From Bacteroides reticulotermitis JCM 10512 (GTDB lineage: Bacteria > Bacteroidota > Bacteroidia > Bacteroidales > Bacteroidaceae): 64,000 nucleotides of DNA. The first letter of the stretch is position 1. Each line of letters starts with the position of its first letter. Positions 11,120 through 19,436 of the stretch are shown piece by piece. Below the pieces are notes generated by a model. The model was not told where the DNA came from and did no database searches. It saw only the letters and a program-made list of their open reading frames with translations. Made by a program: the position numbers and the translations under genes. The stretch spans positions 1 to 64,000 of the forward strand of contig NZ_BAIV01000020.1 of assembly GCF_000517545.1 (NCBI RefSeq), written 5' to 3'.

Positions 11120-14100
11120 ATGATCGAGAAAATTAAATATGTAGGACTCCTTGTTGCTTGTGCCTGTGCTATTCCTGGCTTTGCACAAGAACAAACTGAT
11201 ACGGTTCCTCGCAAAATAACCCATGAAGAACGCTTAGCGGTAAATGCTAAAACAGTGAAAGGAACTGTAGTGGACGCTGTTAAAGGGATGCCGCTGGAAG
11301 GTATTAGCATCTCTATACCGGGGATTAGTGCTGCAATGACGAACGAAAAAGGAGAGTTTTCTATTCGGACGAATACGCAGGAAGCGGAATTGCTCGTATC
11401 TGGCCCGGGATATCAACAGAAATGGGTTGCGTTGAAAGGCCGTTCCACAAATATTCGTATTGCGTTGAACGACGAGGCGACCGCAACTGTTTTTAAAGAT
11501 ATATTGACTCCGCTGGGTTATGTAAGCGGAAACCGGGTAACAACTCCCATTACACAATTGGATGATGATAACTCAAAGAGTCCGGCTGTGACTCCCGACG
11601 CTTTGTTACAAGGAAAAGTGGCAGGTTTGAATGCTATAACCCGTTCGGGAATGGACGGCGCGGGACTGAATACATTTCTGCATGGATTCAACTCCATTTA
11701 TACCAATAGCCAGCCTCTGTTGATTATTGATGGTATGATTGTAGAGAATATGTCGGCAGGCGTATCATTGATAGATGGCTATCTATCTACTCCACTCAAT
11801 AGTATAGATGTAAAGGACATCGAACGGATATCGGTGTTAAAGGACGCTTCTGTGTTGTATGGAGTGAAAGGAGCGAATGGTGCAATCATTGTAGAAACCA
11901 AACGGGCTAAATCGCCTGAAACGACTATCAATGTACATGCGCAGATGGGCGTGAACATGAAGCCGTCATCTATCCCTGTTTTGGACGCTTCGCAGTCGAA
12001 GCGTTATTTGGCCAGTGTTTATCAGAGTCGCGGATACTCTGCAAACCAGATGAGTAAACTACCATTCCTTAACTCTGAAAAACCGGTGTTACAGGAGTGG
12101 GGGTACGAAGGTAATGTCGATTATTATCGCTACAATAAAAGTACGGATTGGCAGGACAATCTATTCTCTAAGGGATTCAAGTCAGATTATAGCCTGAGTG
12201 TGACTGGTGGAGATGAAGTCGCTTTGTATGCTGTATCCCTAGGTATGTTAAGCAACAAAGGTGTGATAGATGGTACGGATTATTCTCGTTTCACAGCGCG
12301 ACTGAATACGGACATCTCAATCTCACCAAAATTAAAGGTGCAAACTAGCATGAGTTTTATCTACGGTAAGAAAAACTTGGCGGCAGAAGGTAGCAAATCA
12401 GCATTGAACCCTATCTATTCAAGTTTAGCGAAAGCCCCTTTTACGGTAGCAAACATTTATGACGAACAGGATCTGATGTCACCGTTGCTGGAAAATGTAG
12501 ATATGTTTGGTATAGCAAACCCACAGGTGGTGCTTGATGATGTGATGCATGAAAATTCCAATTATGGATTTATGGGTAACGTGTCTGTGAAATACAGTGT
12601 GTGGAAAGATCTTACATTGAGCACAGTTGTTGGGCTACGCTTTAATAAAGAGCGTGAACGTGTTTTCCACCCAAGTTCGGGTATTCCGTACGGAGAGTTG
12701 CCAACAGCTATGATAACGAATGAATTACAGCATCGTGTAGAGCGGATATTTACACTTTCTAACGAGACACGTGCTAATTATTTGTTTAAGTTTGGTGCTG
12801 ATCACCGTTTGGATGCCACACTAGGAATGCGCTATCTTAATACGAAAGGTGAAGACGACTGGGGAAAGGGATATAACTCCGCCAGTGATAACTTTACTTC
12901 GATTAACTACGGTTTGAATGAACTCCGTCAAGCAGGTGGTTCTATCGGGGAATGGAACTGGTTGGCATTTTATGCTAATTTGGCTTATTCATGGAAGGAT
13001 CGTTATTTCCTGACAGGTACTTTTTCGGCCGATGCTTCTTCGCGGTATGGTGATGATATTGGACAGTTCCAATCATTCCCAGCAATTTCGGGAGCGTGGC
13101 TCATTTCTTCCGAACCATTCATGAGGAATATTGATAAGGTTGATTTGCTGAAGCTACGTGCCGGGTACTCTACTGCCGGCAATGACGATATAGGTAACTT
13201 TACCGCTCGTCGTTATTATACATCTCAGAACTTGATGGGAAACTACGGGTTAGTGCGAGGTAACTTAGTGAATACAGCATTGAAACCAGAGCGTGTAGGT
13301 AAGTTTAATGTAGGTGTAGATGCCTCTTTCTTCAATGAACGCTTGTCTCTTTCGGCCGATTTCTACCGCACTAATGTGAAGGATATGATCGCTTATTCGT
13401 CAATAACACCTATATCTGGATTCTCTACTTATGTCGATAATAATGGTGAGATGCAGAATACTGGTTTTGATTTTTCTTTGAGTGGAAGACTGCTCAACTT
13501 AAGGGAGTTGAAATGGGATGCGGGACTAACAGCGTCGCATTATAAAAATAAGGTTACCAAACTGAATGGGGATCGCTACTTGACTGATATTGCTGGCGGA
13601 ACGATTCTTACTGAAGTGGGAAAACCGTTAGGAGTATTCTACGGTTACAAAACTAATGGTGTGTATGCTACTTCAGCAGAAGCTGCTACTGATGGGTTAT
13701 ATCATCGCTCGGGACTGCAGGATTTGGCTTTTGGAGCAGGTGATGTGCGTTTTGTTAATTTGAATGCTGCTGATAAATACATCAACGAGAGCGATCGTAC
13801 GGTGATTGGCGATCCGAACCCGGATGTTTTCGGAGGGCTTTTCACGAGTGTAAGTTGGAAACAGTTTAAACTTTCTGCGCGGTTTACTTACTCTGTGGGT
13901 AACGATGTGTATAACTATACTCGTAGTACACTGGAGTCGATGAATGGACTTGCCAATCAAACGCAGGTAGTACTGAATCGTTGGACTAAGGAAGGCCAGA
14001 TAACAAACGTTCCTAGGGTTGTATATGGTGATCCGATGCAAAATTCTCGTTTCTCTGACCGTTGGATTGAGGACGGATCGTATCTAAAATTTAAGAATTT

Positions 14101-14308
14101 AACATTGAGCTATGATGTACCAATGAAGAAAGGTTTGATTAGAGGGTTGCAAGTGTATGCTGTAGCGGAGAACCTGGGCACATTGACTTCCTATAAGGGA
14201 TATGATCCTGAATTTAGTGTCACTGCAAGTCCATTGGGGTATGGTATTGACGCTTTTGTCACTCCACAAACACGTACATTCTATGTTGGCTTGATACTTG
14301 GATTATAA
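11120..14308 (+). CDS. SusC-like TonB-dependent transporter (cassette 1, second pair)
   Basis: Intact, 1062 residues. It has a signal peptide ending near GFAQE, a carboxypeptidase-regulatory-like domain (GTVVDAVKGMPLEGISISI), a plug region with VLKDASVLYGVKGANGAIIV, and a TonB-dependent barrel. It is clearly divergent from the SusC at 2647: the usual RIRG plug motif is replaced by LHGFNSIYTN. It is closest in layout to the SusC at 55048, with which it shares the end of the barrel (DPEFS) and the NxTDWQD segment. It probably imports a different oligosaccharide size or branch type than the first pair, but the sequence alone does not show which. Confidence 0.94.
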   Translation: MIEKIKYVGLLVACACAIPGFAQEQTDTVPRKITHEERLAVNAKTVKGTVVDAVKGMPLEGISISIPGISAAMTNEKGEFSIRTNTQEAELLVSGPGYQQKWVALKGRSTNIRIALNDEATATVFKDILTPLGYVSGNRVTTPITQLDDDNSKSPAVTPDALLQGKVAGLNAITRSGMDGAGLNTFLHGFNSIYTNSQPLLIIDGMIVENMSAGVSLIDGYLSTPLNSIDVKDIERISVLKDASVLYGVKGANGAIIVETKRAKSPETTINVHAQMGVNMKPSSIPVLDASQSKRYLASVYQSRGYSANQMSKLPFLNSEKPVLQEWGYEGNVDYYRYNKSTDWQDNLFSKGFKSDYSLSVTGGDEVALYAVSLGMLSNKGVIDGTDYSRFTARLNTDISISPKLKVQTSMSFIYGKKNLAAEGSKSALNPIYSSLAKAPFTVANIYDEQDLMSPLLENVDMFGIANPQVVLDDVMHENSNYGFMGNVSVKYSVWKDLTLSTVVGLRFNKERERVFHPSSGIPYGELPTAMITNELQHRVERIFTLSNETRANYLFKFGADHRLDATLGMRYLNTKGEDDWGKGYNSASDNFTSINYGLNELRQAGGSIGEWNWLAFYANLAYSWKDRYFLTGTFSADASSRYGDDIGQFQSFPAISGAWLISSEPFMRNIDKVDLLKLRAGYSTAGNDDIGNFTARRYYTSQNLMGNYGLVRGNLVNTALKPERVGKFNVGVDASFFNERLSLSADFYRTNVKDMIAYSSITPISGFSTYVDNNGEMQNTGFDFSLSGRLLNLRELKWDAGLTASHYKNKVTKLNGDRYLTDIAGGTILTEVGKPLGVFYGYKTNGVYATSAEAATDGLYHRSGLQDLAFGAGDVRFVNLNAADKYINESDRTVIGDPNPDVFGGLFTSVSWKQFKLSARFTYSVGNDVYNYTRSTLESMNGLANQTQVVLNRWTKEGQITNVPRVVYGDPMQNSRFSDRWIEDGSYLKFKNLTLSYDVPMKKGLIRGLQVYAVAENLGTLTSYKGYDPEFSVTASPLGYGIDAFVTPQTRTFYVGLILGL

Positions 14309-14320
14309 AAAATAGTAGTT

Positions 14321-16072
14321 ATGATGAAAGAATTTAAATATATCACTTTATGCTGTTGCATGCTAGCATGCAGCTCGTGCATAGATACGGAATTGGAGCA
14401 GGTAGTCGATCACAAAGATCACTATCAGACTATACCCGATGCTGACAATGCGATTATCGGCTTGTATGGTCAGTTTATGAAGCTTGCAGAACAAACGATT
14501 GTATTGAACGAATTGAGGGGTGATTTACTGGATGTGACAGTCAATTCTTCTACGGATCTGCAAGAAATCAACACGAACACGCCATCGTCGGGTAATAAGT
14601 ATGTAGATCAGTCTAATTATTACAGTGTCATACAGAACTGTAATGATATCATGGAAGGTTTTGATACGATGTTGGCTAGCAACAAGATGACCAAAGACGA
14701 ATATGCCGAACGTTATTCGGATGTAGCAGCATTGCGTTGTTGGACATACTTGCAACTTGGTATTCAGTTTGGGAAAGTGGCTTATGTTACCGATCCAGTG
14801 GTAACGGTGGATCAGGCTAAGCAGTTGGAAACATTGCCTAAAATAGGATTAGATGAGTTACTCCCTAGGTTGATTACTTGCATGGAGCAGCTCCCCTCAC
14901 TGGAAGAGTATCAGAATTCTTCGCTGGTGAAATATAATCTGGATGGTTATTCTTTGCAGTACTTCTTCGTTAATAAACGTATTTTGTTAGGCGATCTCTA
15001 TTTATGGAACAATGATTATATGCAAGCTGCTGTTACCTATCGCAAAGTTTTATCGGCAACAGAAGATGCTGATGCTGTAGGGAATTCTTTGAAATATCGT
15101 TGTGCGATTAATCCCATCACTTCATCGGCAGACCCGACGAGTTTTTTTATGATTGGTTATGAACGTTGGCACGAACAGGATATTAATAGTTACCACAATA
15201 CATGGAAGAATTTATTCTCGCTTCCGATGACTGATCGCTATATGCCTAATGAAATGATTTGGACGATTAGCTATGACAAAGCTTATAAACCTTATTTTCC
15301 TTTGATTGACTTGTTTGCTAATACCGGACACGGAGAGTATCAGTTGAAACCTAGTATTCATGCTGTGAAAAACTTGTGGGAAGCACAAGAGCAGTCAAAT
15401 GGGTTTCGTTATGATGCACGTGGGCGGGACGGATCGTTTAGTGTGGTGAATGGTGAGTATGTAGTACAGAAGTATTTGAATGATTATGACGCGTCGAAGC
15501 CTTATGAGAAGAGTGGACGGTGGTTCTTATACCGTGCATCTACAGTTATGCTTCGATTTGCTGAGGCTGCCAATCGCTGTGGTAAGCCCCTACTGGCTTA
15601 TGCTCTGCTAAATCAGGGCATAGGGTCGACATTCGCTTGGGGAGACGATTATCAAGACTACAAAGTGCATAATGCAGTGAGTGGTTGGGGACCGGGACAA
15701 CCTTACCCAGCGCCATTCTACTTCGATGCACGATATGTCGATGCTCCAACTTTTCGTGGCCCATGGCGTAATTTCGGTGGTGTTCGTGGGCGCGTTTACT
15801 TGAAGAGTAAAGAGTTTCCGGCAAATTGTGTGACTACCGGTGACTCTATCAGATACATGGAAAAAGAATTGATAGAGGAAGCAGCACTAGATTACGGATT
15901 TGAGGGACATCGCTGGGAAGATTTAATCCGCGTTTCTCGGCGTATGAATAAGGAAGGACGGGATGGCTCTGCTTACTTAAAAGGTATCTTGGAACCGAAA
16001 TATTCGTTATCCGGTGAAGCTATGCCTGACTATTCGATAGAAAGTAAATGGTATTTGAATATAACTAAGTAG
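14321..16072 (+). CDS. SusD-like lipoprotein (cassette 1, second pair)
   Basis: Intact, 583 residues. The lipobox is CSSC (Cys20 counted from the first of two Met codons). SusD/RagB features include the mature start IDTELEQVVDHKDHY, ALRCWTYLQLGIQFGKVAYV for the first helical hairpins, and EEAALDYGFEGHRWEDLIRV near the C-terminus. It follows its SusC by 12 bp. It resembles the SusD at 58189, which begins with a similar D-N-V-L-D-H-D-D-Y stretch, and is distant from the SusD at 6007. It should form the lid of the transporter encoded upstream. Confidence 0.92.
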   Translation: MMKEFKYITLCCCMLACSSCIDTELEQVVDHKDHYQTIPDADNAIIGLYGQFMKLAEQTIVLNELRGDLLDVTVNSSTDLQEINTNTPSSGNKYVDQSNYYSVIQNCNDIMEGFDTMLASNKMTKDEYAERYSDVAALRCWTYLQLGIQFGKVAYVTDPVVTVDQAKQLETLPKIGLDELLPRLITCMEQLPSLEEYQNSSLVKYNLDGYSLQYFFVNKRILLGDLYLWNNDYMQAAVTYRKVLSATEDADAVGNSLKYRCAINPITSSADPTSFFMIGYERWHEQDINSYHNTWKNLFSLPMTDRYMPNEMIWTISYDKAYKPYFPLIDLFANTGHGEYQLKPSIHAVKNLWEAQEQSNGFRYDARGRDGSFSVVNGEYVVQKYLNDYDASKPYEKSGRWFLYRASTVMLRFAEAANRCGKPLLAYALLNQGIGSTFAWGDDYQDYKVHNAVSGWGPGQPYPAPFYFDARYVDAPTFRGPWRNFGGVRGRVYLKSKEFPANCVTTGDSIRYMEKELIEEAALDYGFEGHRWEDLIRVSRRMNKEGRDGSAYLKGILEPKYSLSGEAMPDYSIESKWYLNITK

Positions 16073-16103
16073 GCTTAATGTCTCTTGATGAAAAAAGAAA
16101 ATT

Positions 16104-17698
16104 ATGAAGAATATTACAAGAATAGGAACTTTACTTTTGGGACTGATTTTATCAGTCCCCTTGGTTGCACAGCAGATATATTATATGGACCCTGTAGGAA
16201 ACGATAATAACCCGGGGACCAAAGATCGGCCTTTTGCCACTTTGGTGAAAGTACAGAGCGTGGTCAGTGCCGGCGATCGAGTTTATATTAATCCCGGGAT
16301 ATATAAAGTTCCCGCAAGTCAACCGGCGATGACCTATGATGGCAGCAATAATATTTATCATTGTGTTTTCCATATGAATAAAAGTGGGAAGATTGGTCAA
16401 CCGATCTCTTACATGGCGAATCCGGATAAAACTGGTCGGCCGATATTCGATCTCTCTGAACTTAAACCCGCAGGTAAGCGTATTACCGTGTTTTTTGTAA
16501 CCGGCTCGAATCTTTATTTCAAAGGATTTGATGTCATAGGTACACAAGTGACTATAACCGATCATACACAGTCGGAGTGTTTTCGTGTTGTCAAAGGAGC
16601 CAATGATAACAAATATGAAGATCTAAAACTTCATGATGGTATGGCTATTGGATTTTATCTGACAGGAGGAAATAATAACTATATCTTGAATTGTGATGCT
16701 TATAATAACTATGACTCTGTTTCTGAAGGCGGAAGTGGAGAAAACGTAGACGGTTTTGGTTGTCATATCAGTGAGCAAGGCAAAGGTACAGGCAATATAT
16801 TCGAGGGGTGCCGGGCTTGGTATAACTGCGATGATGGCTTCGATTTGATTAATTGCTTTGATGCTGTGAAAATCATTAATTGTTGGTCTTTTTTTAATGG
16901 CTATAAACCTGGTGGTAAAATATCAGCAGGAAATGGAGCGGGATTTAAATCTGGAGGATTTGGTATGTCTGCCACCACAAAACCGAAAACACCGGCTGTA
17001 ATTCCTCAGCATGAGGTGTATGGTTGTTTAGCCTACTACAACAAGTCTACAGGCTTTTATGCTAATCATCATCTAGGGGGATTAATTTCGAGAATAATAC
17101 GGCTATCAATAGTGGCTATAACTTTCGTATGATGAACCGTAAAGACGCAACTACGCTTCCACCTGAAGATGTTAATGGCTATGGGCATATTCTGAAGAAT
17201 AATCTTTCTGCACCTTTATCGAGAGGTAATAAGATGGACTGGCTGGATAGAGATAAAAGTGAGGCGGTGAATAATTCATTCGATACGGAAGAAAGTTTGA
17301 AAGAAACTGATTTTATTAGTTTAGATGAAACGGAGTTGACACGAGACCGTAAGGCAAACGGAAATTTGCCGGATATTAATTTCGGGAAATTGACTGCGGA
17401 TGCCGAAGCACGCTTTTGGGGAATGGGATGCTTCACAACCGAACTAGGTAAACTGGACTTTCGCTGGTTGAAGAAACCTACAATTGTTGTGATAGGCAAT
17501 AAGGCGAGTGTTTTCGGGCCAGGATCTGAATCATATACAAAAATGTATGTAATTGTAGATGGAAAGGAAGTGACAGGGTTACATAAAAGTTCGATTGATT
17601 TATCCGAGCTCAATGGCTTGTTAGAGTTGAAAGCTACCGGTGCTGAAGATACTGAAGGGAATGCCTCGAAAACGATTACATTAAAAATTAAAAGATAA
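16104..17698 (+). CDS. PL9-family pectate or rhamnogalacturonan lyase; frameshifted
   Basis: About 531 residues. The signal peptide ends at VAQQI; no lipobox is seen. The mature protein is a right-handed parallel beta-helix. Family PL9 signatures are the calcium-binding Asp motifs CDAYNNYD, NVDGFGCH and CDDGFDL, and the catalytic lysine in GAGFKSGG (Lys282). The frame is lost near 17080 in a run of G; one extra base gives HHLGGINFENNTAINSGYNF and continues to the stop at 17698. Known PL9 enzymes cleave polygalacturonate or the RG-I backbone by beta-elimination. The RG-I context favours rhamnogalacturonan lyase activity, an inference. From memory, the B. thetaiotaomicron RG-I locus also carries a PL9 gene directly after such an import cassette. 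Confidence 0.88.
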
Positions 17699-17720
17699 TC
17701 ACAGACAAACTTTGAATAAT

Positions 17721-18374
17721 ATGAAGTATCTTAATAATTACATAGTATTTGCTGTTTTGATTTTGTCTCAACTTAGCCTTTTTACTTCTTGTAAAGACGA
17801 AAATACGGTTTCTGAATTAATCAGGCTTGATCGAACTGCTATTCAGATCAAGGAAGGTAGTGAAGATGTGTTGAAGATAGAGAGTGGGAGTGCCGGTTAT
17901 CAGTTTGCTTTCTCTACAGAAGGTTATGCTACTGCAGAATATCGTGATAACGTTGTTCATATTCGCGGACTGAAATTTGGGAAAGTGGTTCTGACTATAA
18001 CAGATTCCGAAGGTCATCGTGCAACCGTATATGTTGTTGTCGTGTCCAGTGTATTAAACTCGGATGCTCAACGGTTTGTCTGGGATGGTACAATTGAATT
18101 GAATAAAGCTAATGATTGGGGATTAACAGTACATGAGAATAGTGTCGCTGTTACGAATGCTATGGAGGGAAAGCAGTTTGTTTTATCGTGGGACGGCATC
18201 CTGTCAGTCGGCGTAAAAGAGAATGCCACTTTGCAAATTCTGAGTAGCAAAGAAGGTGTTGAAACGCAGAAAATAGAGTTGGCAGGCATGGAAATTCTGC
18301 AAATACAAGATAATCTTTGCTCCATTGTTTTCAGCACAGCCACACAAACCGGAGAAATTGTTTTCCAGAAATAG
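17721..18374 (+). CDS. Small lipoprotein with Ig-like repeats, function unknown
   Basis: 217 residues from the ATG at 17721; an in-frame TTG lies three codons upstream. The lipobox is LFTSC with Cys24. The mature part is beta-rich, with a bacterial Ig-like (BIG2-type) pattern near IRLDRTAIQIKEGSEDVL and GLKFGKVVLTITDSEG, then a second beta domain from about residue 120. It is the last gene before the terminator, 22 bp after the PL9 gene. It may be a surface-anchored partner of that lyase or a glycan-binding protein. I do not recognise a specific family. Confidence 0.75.
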   Translation: MKYLNNYIVFAVLILSQLSLFTSCKDENTVSELIRLDRTAIQIKEGSEDVLKIESGSAGYQFAFSTEGYATAEYRDNVVHIRGLKFGKVVLTITDSEGHRATVYVVVVSSVLNSDAQRFVWDGTIELNKANDWGLTVHENSVAVTNAMEGKQFVLSWDGILSVGVKENATLQILSSKEGVETQKIELAGMEILQIQDNLCSIVFSTATQTGEIVFQK

Positions 18375-18434
18375 ATAAATATATTGGGGTAAGACGCTAG
18401 ATCTCTGCTTGCAGAATTATGTGTTGTGAGGATT

Positions 18435-18480
18435 GGTCCGGGAATGAAGTCGCTATAGACTTTGGCCCCGGACCGTTTTC
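18435..18480 (+). terminator. Hairpin terminator of import operon 1
   Basis: An 8-bp perfect outer stem (GGTCCGGG at 18435-18442 with CCCGGACC at 18467-18474) encloses an inner AGTC/GACT pairing, and is followed by GTTTTC. It lies 60 bp after the stop of the small lipoprotein gene. Confidence 0.7.
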
Positions 18481-18554
18481 GTGGTGCCATAATAGGTATA
18501 TCTGGATCACTTGCAAAAATCTGGGGATGATCTCTCATTTTCCCTGAGTACTAC

Positions 18555-18689
18555 TTAAATTTTGACTCTTTCTGCAAACTGTACAATGTCCGTGTACCTA
18601 TTCTGCGTACCTAATTTCATCTTCGGGGCTTGGCAGAGGCACTTTGCACAATGATGCAATACGCTCATGACTAAATCACTTTTTCGCAT
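18555..18689 (-). other. Candidate micro-ORF (44 codons), copy A of an intergenic family
   Basis: Reading on the minus strand from ATG at 18689, the peptide begins MRKSDLVMSVLHHCAKCLC and ends FAERVKI. The frame extends upstream to a stop just above 18720 and has no other strong start. The first 14 codons match the forward frame at 19130 (pattern M-x-K-S-D-x-x-M-x-V-L-x-H-C-A), so it may be a small protein, a leader peptide or simply part of a repeated non-coding element. Coding status is uncertain. Confidence 0.3.
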
Positions 18690-18883
18690 ATTGTTCAGTA
18701 GATCAGCTAATTGCAATGCGCCTTCTTTTTTGAAGTCACTTTATTCTAACGAGCGATAGTTATTGCTTATTTTCTTTAAAAACAGAGTTTCAATTCGTCA
18801 AATAAGTCCTTTCTTGAACCGTATTGTGCGGAACTATTCGTGGATTTAAGCAGTCTTTTTTCAGGTTTATTCCCTTCTATTTC

Positions 18884-18975
18884 CTGTTTCACATTATGTG
18901 CGACGCCTGTTCCACATTATGTGCAACAGCTGTTCCACAATAGTGAGTCGGCCGTTCCACATATGTGGGACAGGA
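18884..18975. repeat. Four imperfect 23-bp tandem repeats with a palindromic core
   Basis: Units start at 18884, 18907, 18930 and 18953, a constant 23-bp step. The shared core is CTGTTCCACATTATGTG; the fourth unit contains the perfect 12-bp palindrome CCACATATGTGG. Units 1 to 3 differ at a few positions, so the array is old or under relaxed selection. Confidence 0.7.
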
Positions 18976-19129
18976 AATGTAATGGACAAAAATGTCTTTA
19001 ACTAGTTGTTTATTAGCATCTAAAAGGAGGTTTTTGCTAAGTACTCAGTCTTTGGAAATCGGTATTATCTATTGAATAGATCAGTCTGAAAAAGTAGACG
19101 CAATATATTATATTATCAATCAGCTGTTT

Positions 19130-19204
19130 ATGGCAAAAAGTGATTATGACATGAAAGTGTTGTATCATTGTGCAACTCGCTTAAATTGCGTATTTTGCAG
19201 GTGA
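19130..19204 (+). other. Candidate micro-ORF (24 codons), copy B of an intergenic family
   Basis: ATG at 19130 to TGA at 19202-19204 encodes a peptide beginning MAKSDYDMKVLYHCA and ending FCR. It is too short to judge as a gene on its own. Its interest is the match to the reverse micro-ORF at 18689, both at the peptide level and in the DNA around GTGTTGTATCATTGTGCAA. It lies about 230 bp upstream of the promoter of the enzyme block. Confidence 0.3.
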
Positions 19205-19308
19205 TAAATGGATACTGATTGTTCTATTCTCAGAGAAATGCTCTCCATGCGACTGTTCTACCGCGAATCCCTGTTCTTGCGTATAATTACTTTTTATTAA
19301 GGAGAGCC

Positions 19309-19341
19309 ACAGGATTTTTGGACAATTAAACAGGAATATGA
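19309..19341 (+). promoter_or_regulatory. Possible activator site, 21-bp-spaced direct repeat
   Basis: ACAGGA occurs at 19309-19314 and again at 19330-19335, exactly 21 bp apart, each followed by an AT-rich tract. Two helical turns is the spacing expected for two DNA-binding modules on one face of the helix, as AraC-type output domains of HTCS proteins often use. It ends about 35 bp before the -7 box of the downstream promoter. Weak on its own. Confidence 0.3.
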
Positions 19342-19352
19342 ACGATCGTCTA

Positions 19353-19383
19353 TTTCTTTATTATCTTCCTTCCCATACATTTG
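19353..19383 (+). promoter_or_regulatory. Bacteroides-type promoter of the exo-lyase gene
   Basis: A perfect -7 element TACATTTG (consensus TAnnTTTG) at 19376-19383 is preceded, with a 19-bp gap, by TTTC at 19353-19356, one base off the TTTG -33 consensus. The start codon of the exo-lyase gene is 53 bp downstream. Confidence 0.6.
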
Positions 19384-19436
19384 TGGAAAGAAACAGGACT
19401 TCTATCTTGCAATAAGTAGAACTACTAATTAACGCC

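Larger units (their letters stand above)
18375..19436. other. 1.06-kb gene-poor region between import cassette 1 and the enzyme block
   Basis: It holds a terminator hairpin at 18435-18480, a reverse micro-ORF at 18555-18689, a four-unit 23-bp tandem array at 18884-18975, one AAGTACTCAG 10-mer at 19039-19048, a forward micro-ORF at 19130-19204, a 21-bp-spaced direct repeat at 19309-19341 and a promoter at 19353-19383. The longer open frames here on the minus strand lie over the terminator and the end of the preceding gene and look spurious. Confidence 0.6.

Noticed and set aside
18068..18538. 156-codon minus-strand open frame
   Set aside because: It overlaps most of the small lipoprotein gene and the terminator hairpin, and its sequence reads as the antisense of a real gene.
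18884..18975. CRISPR array
   Set aside because: The units are contiguous 23-bp repeats with no unique spacers between them and no cas genes nearby.
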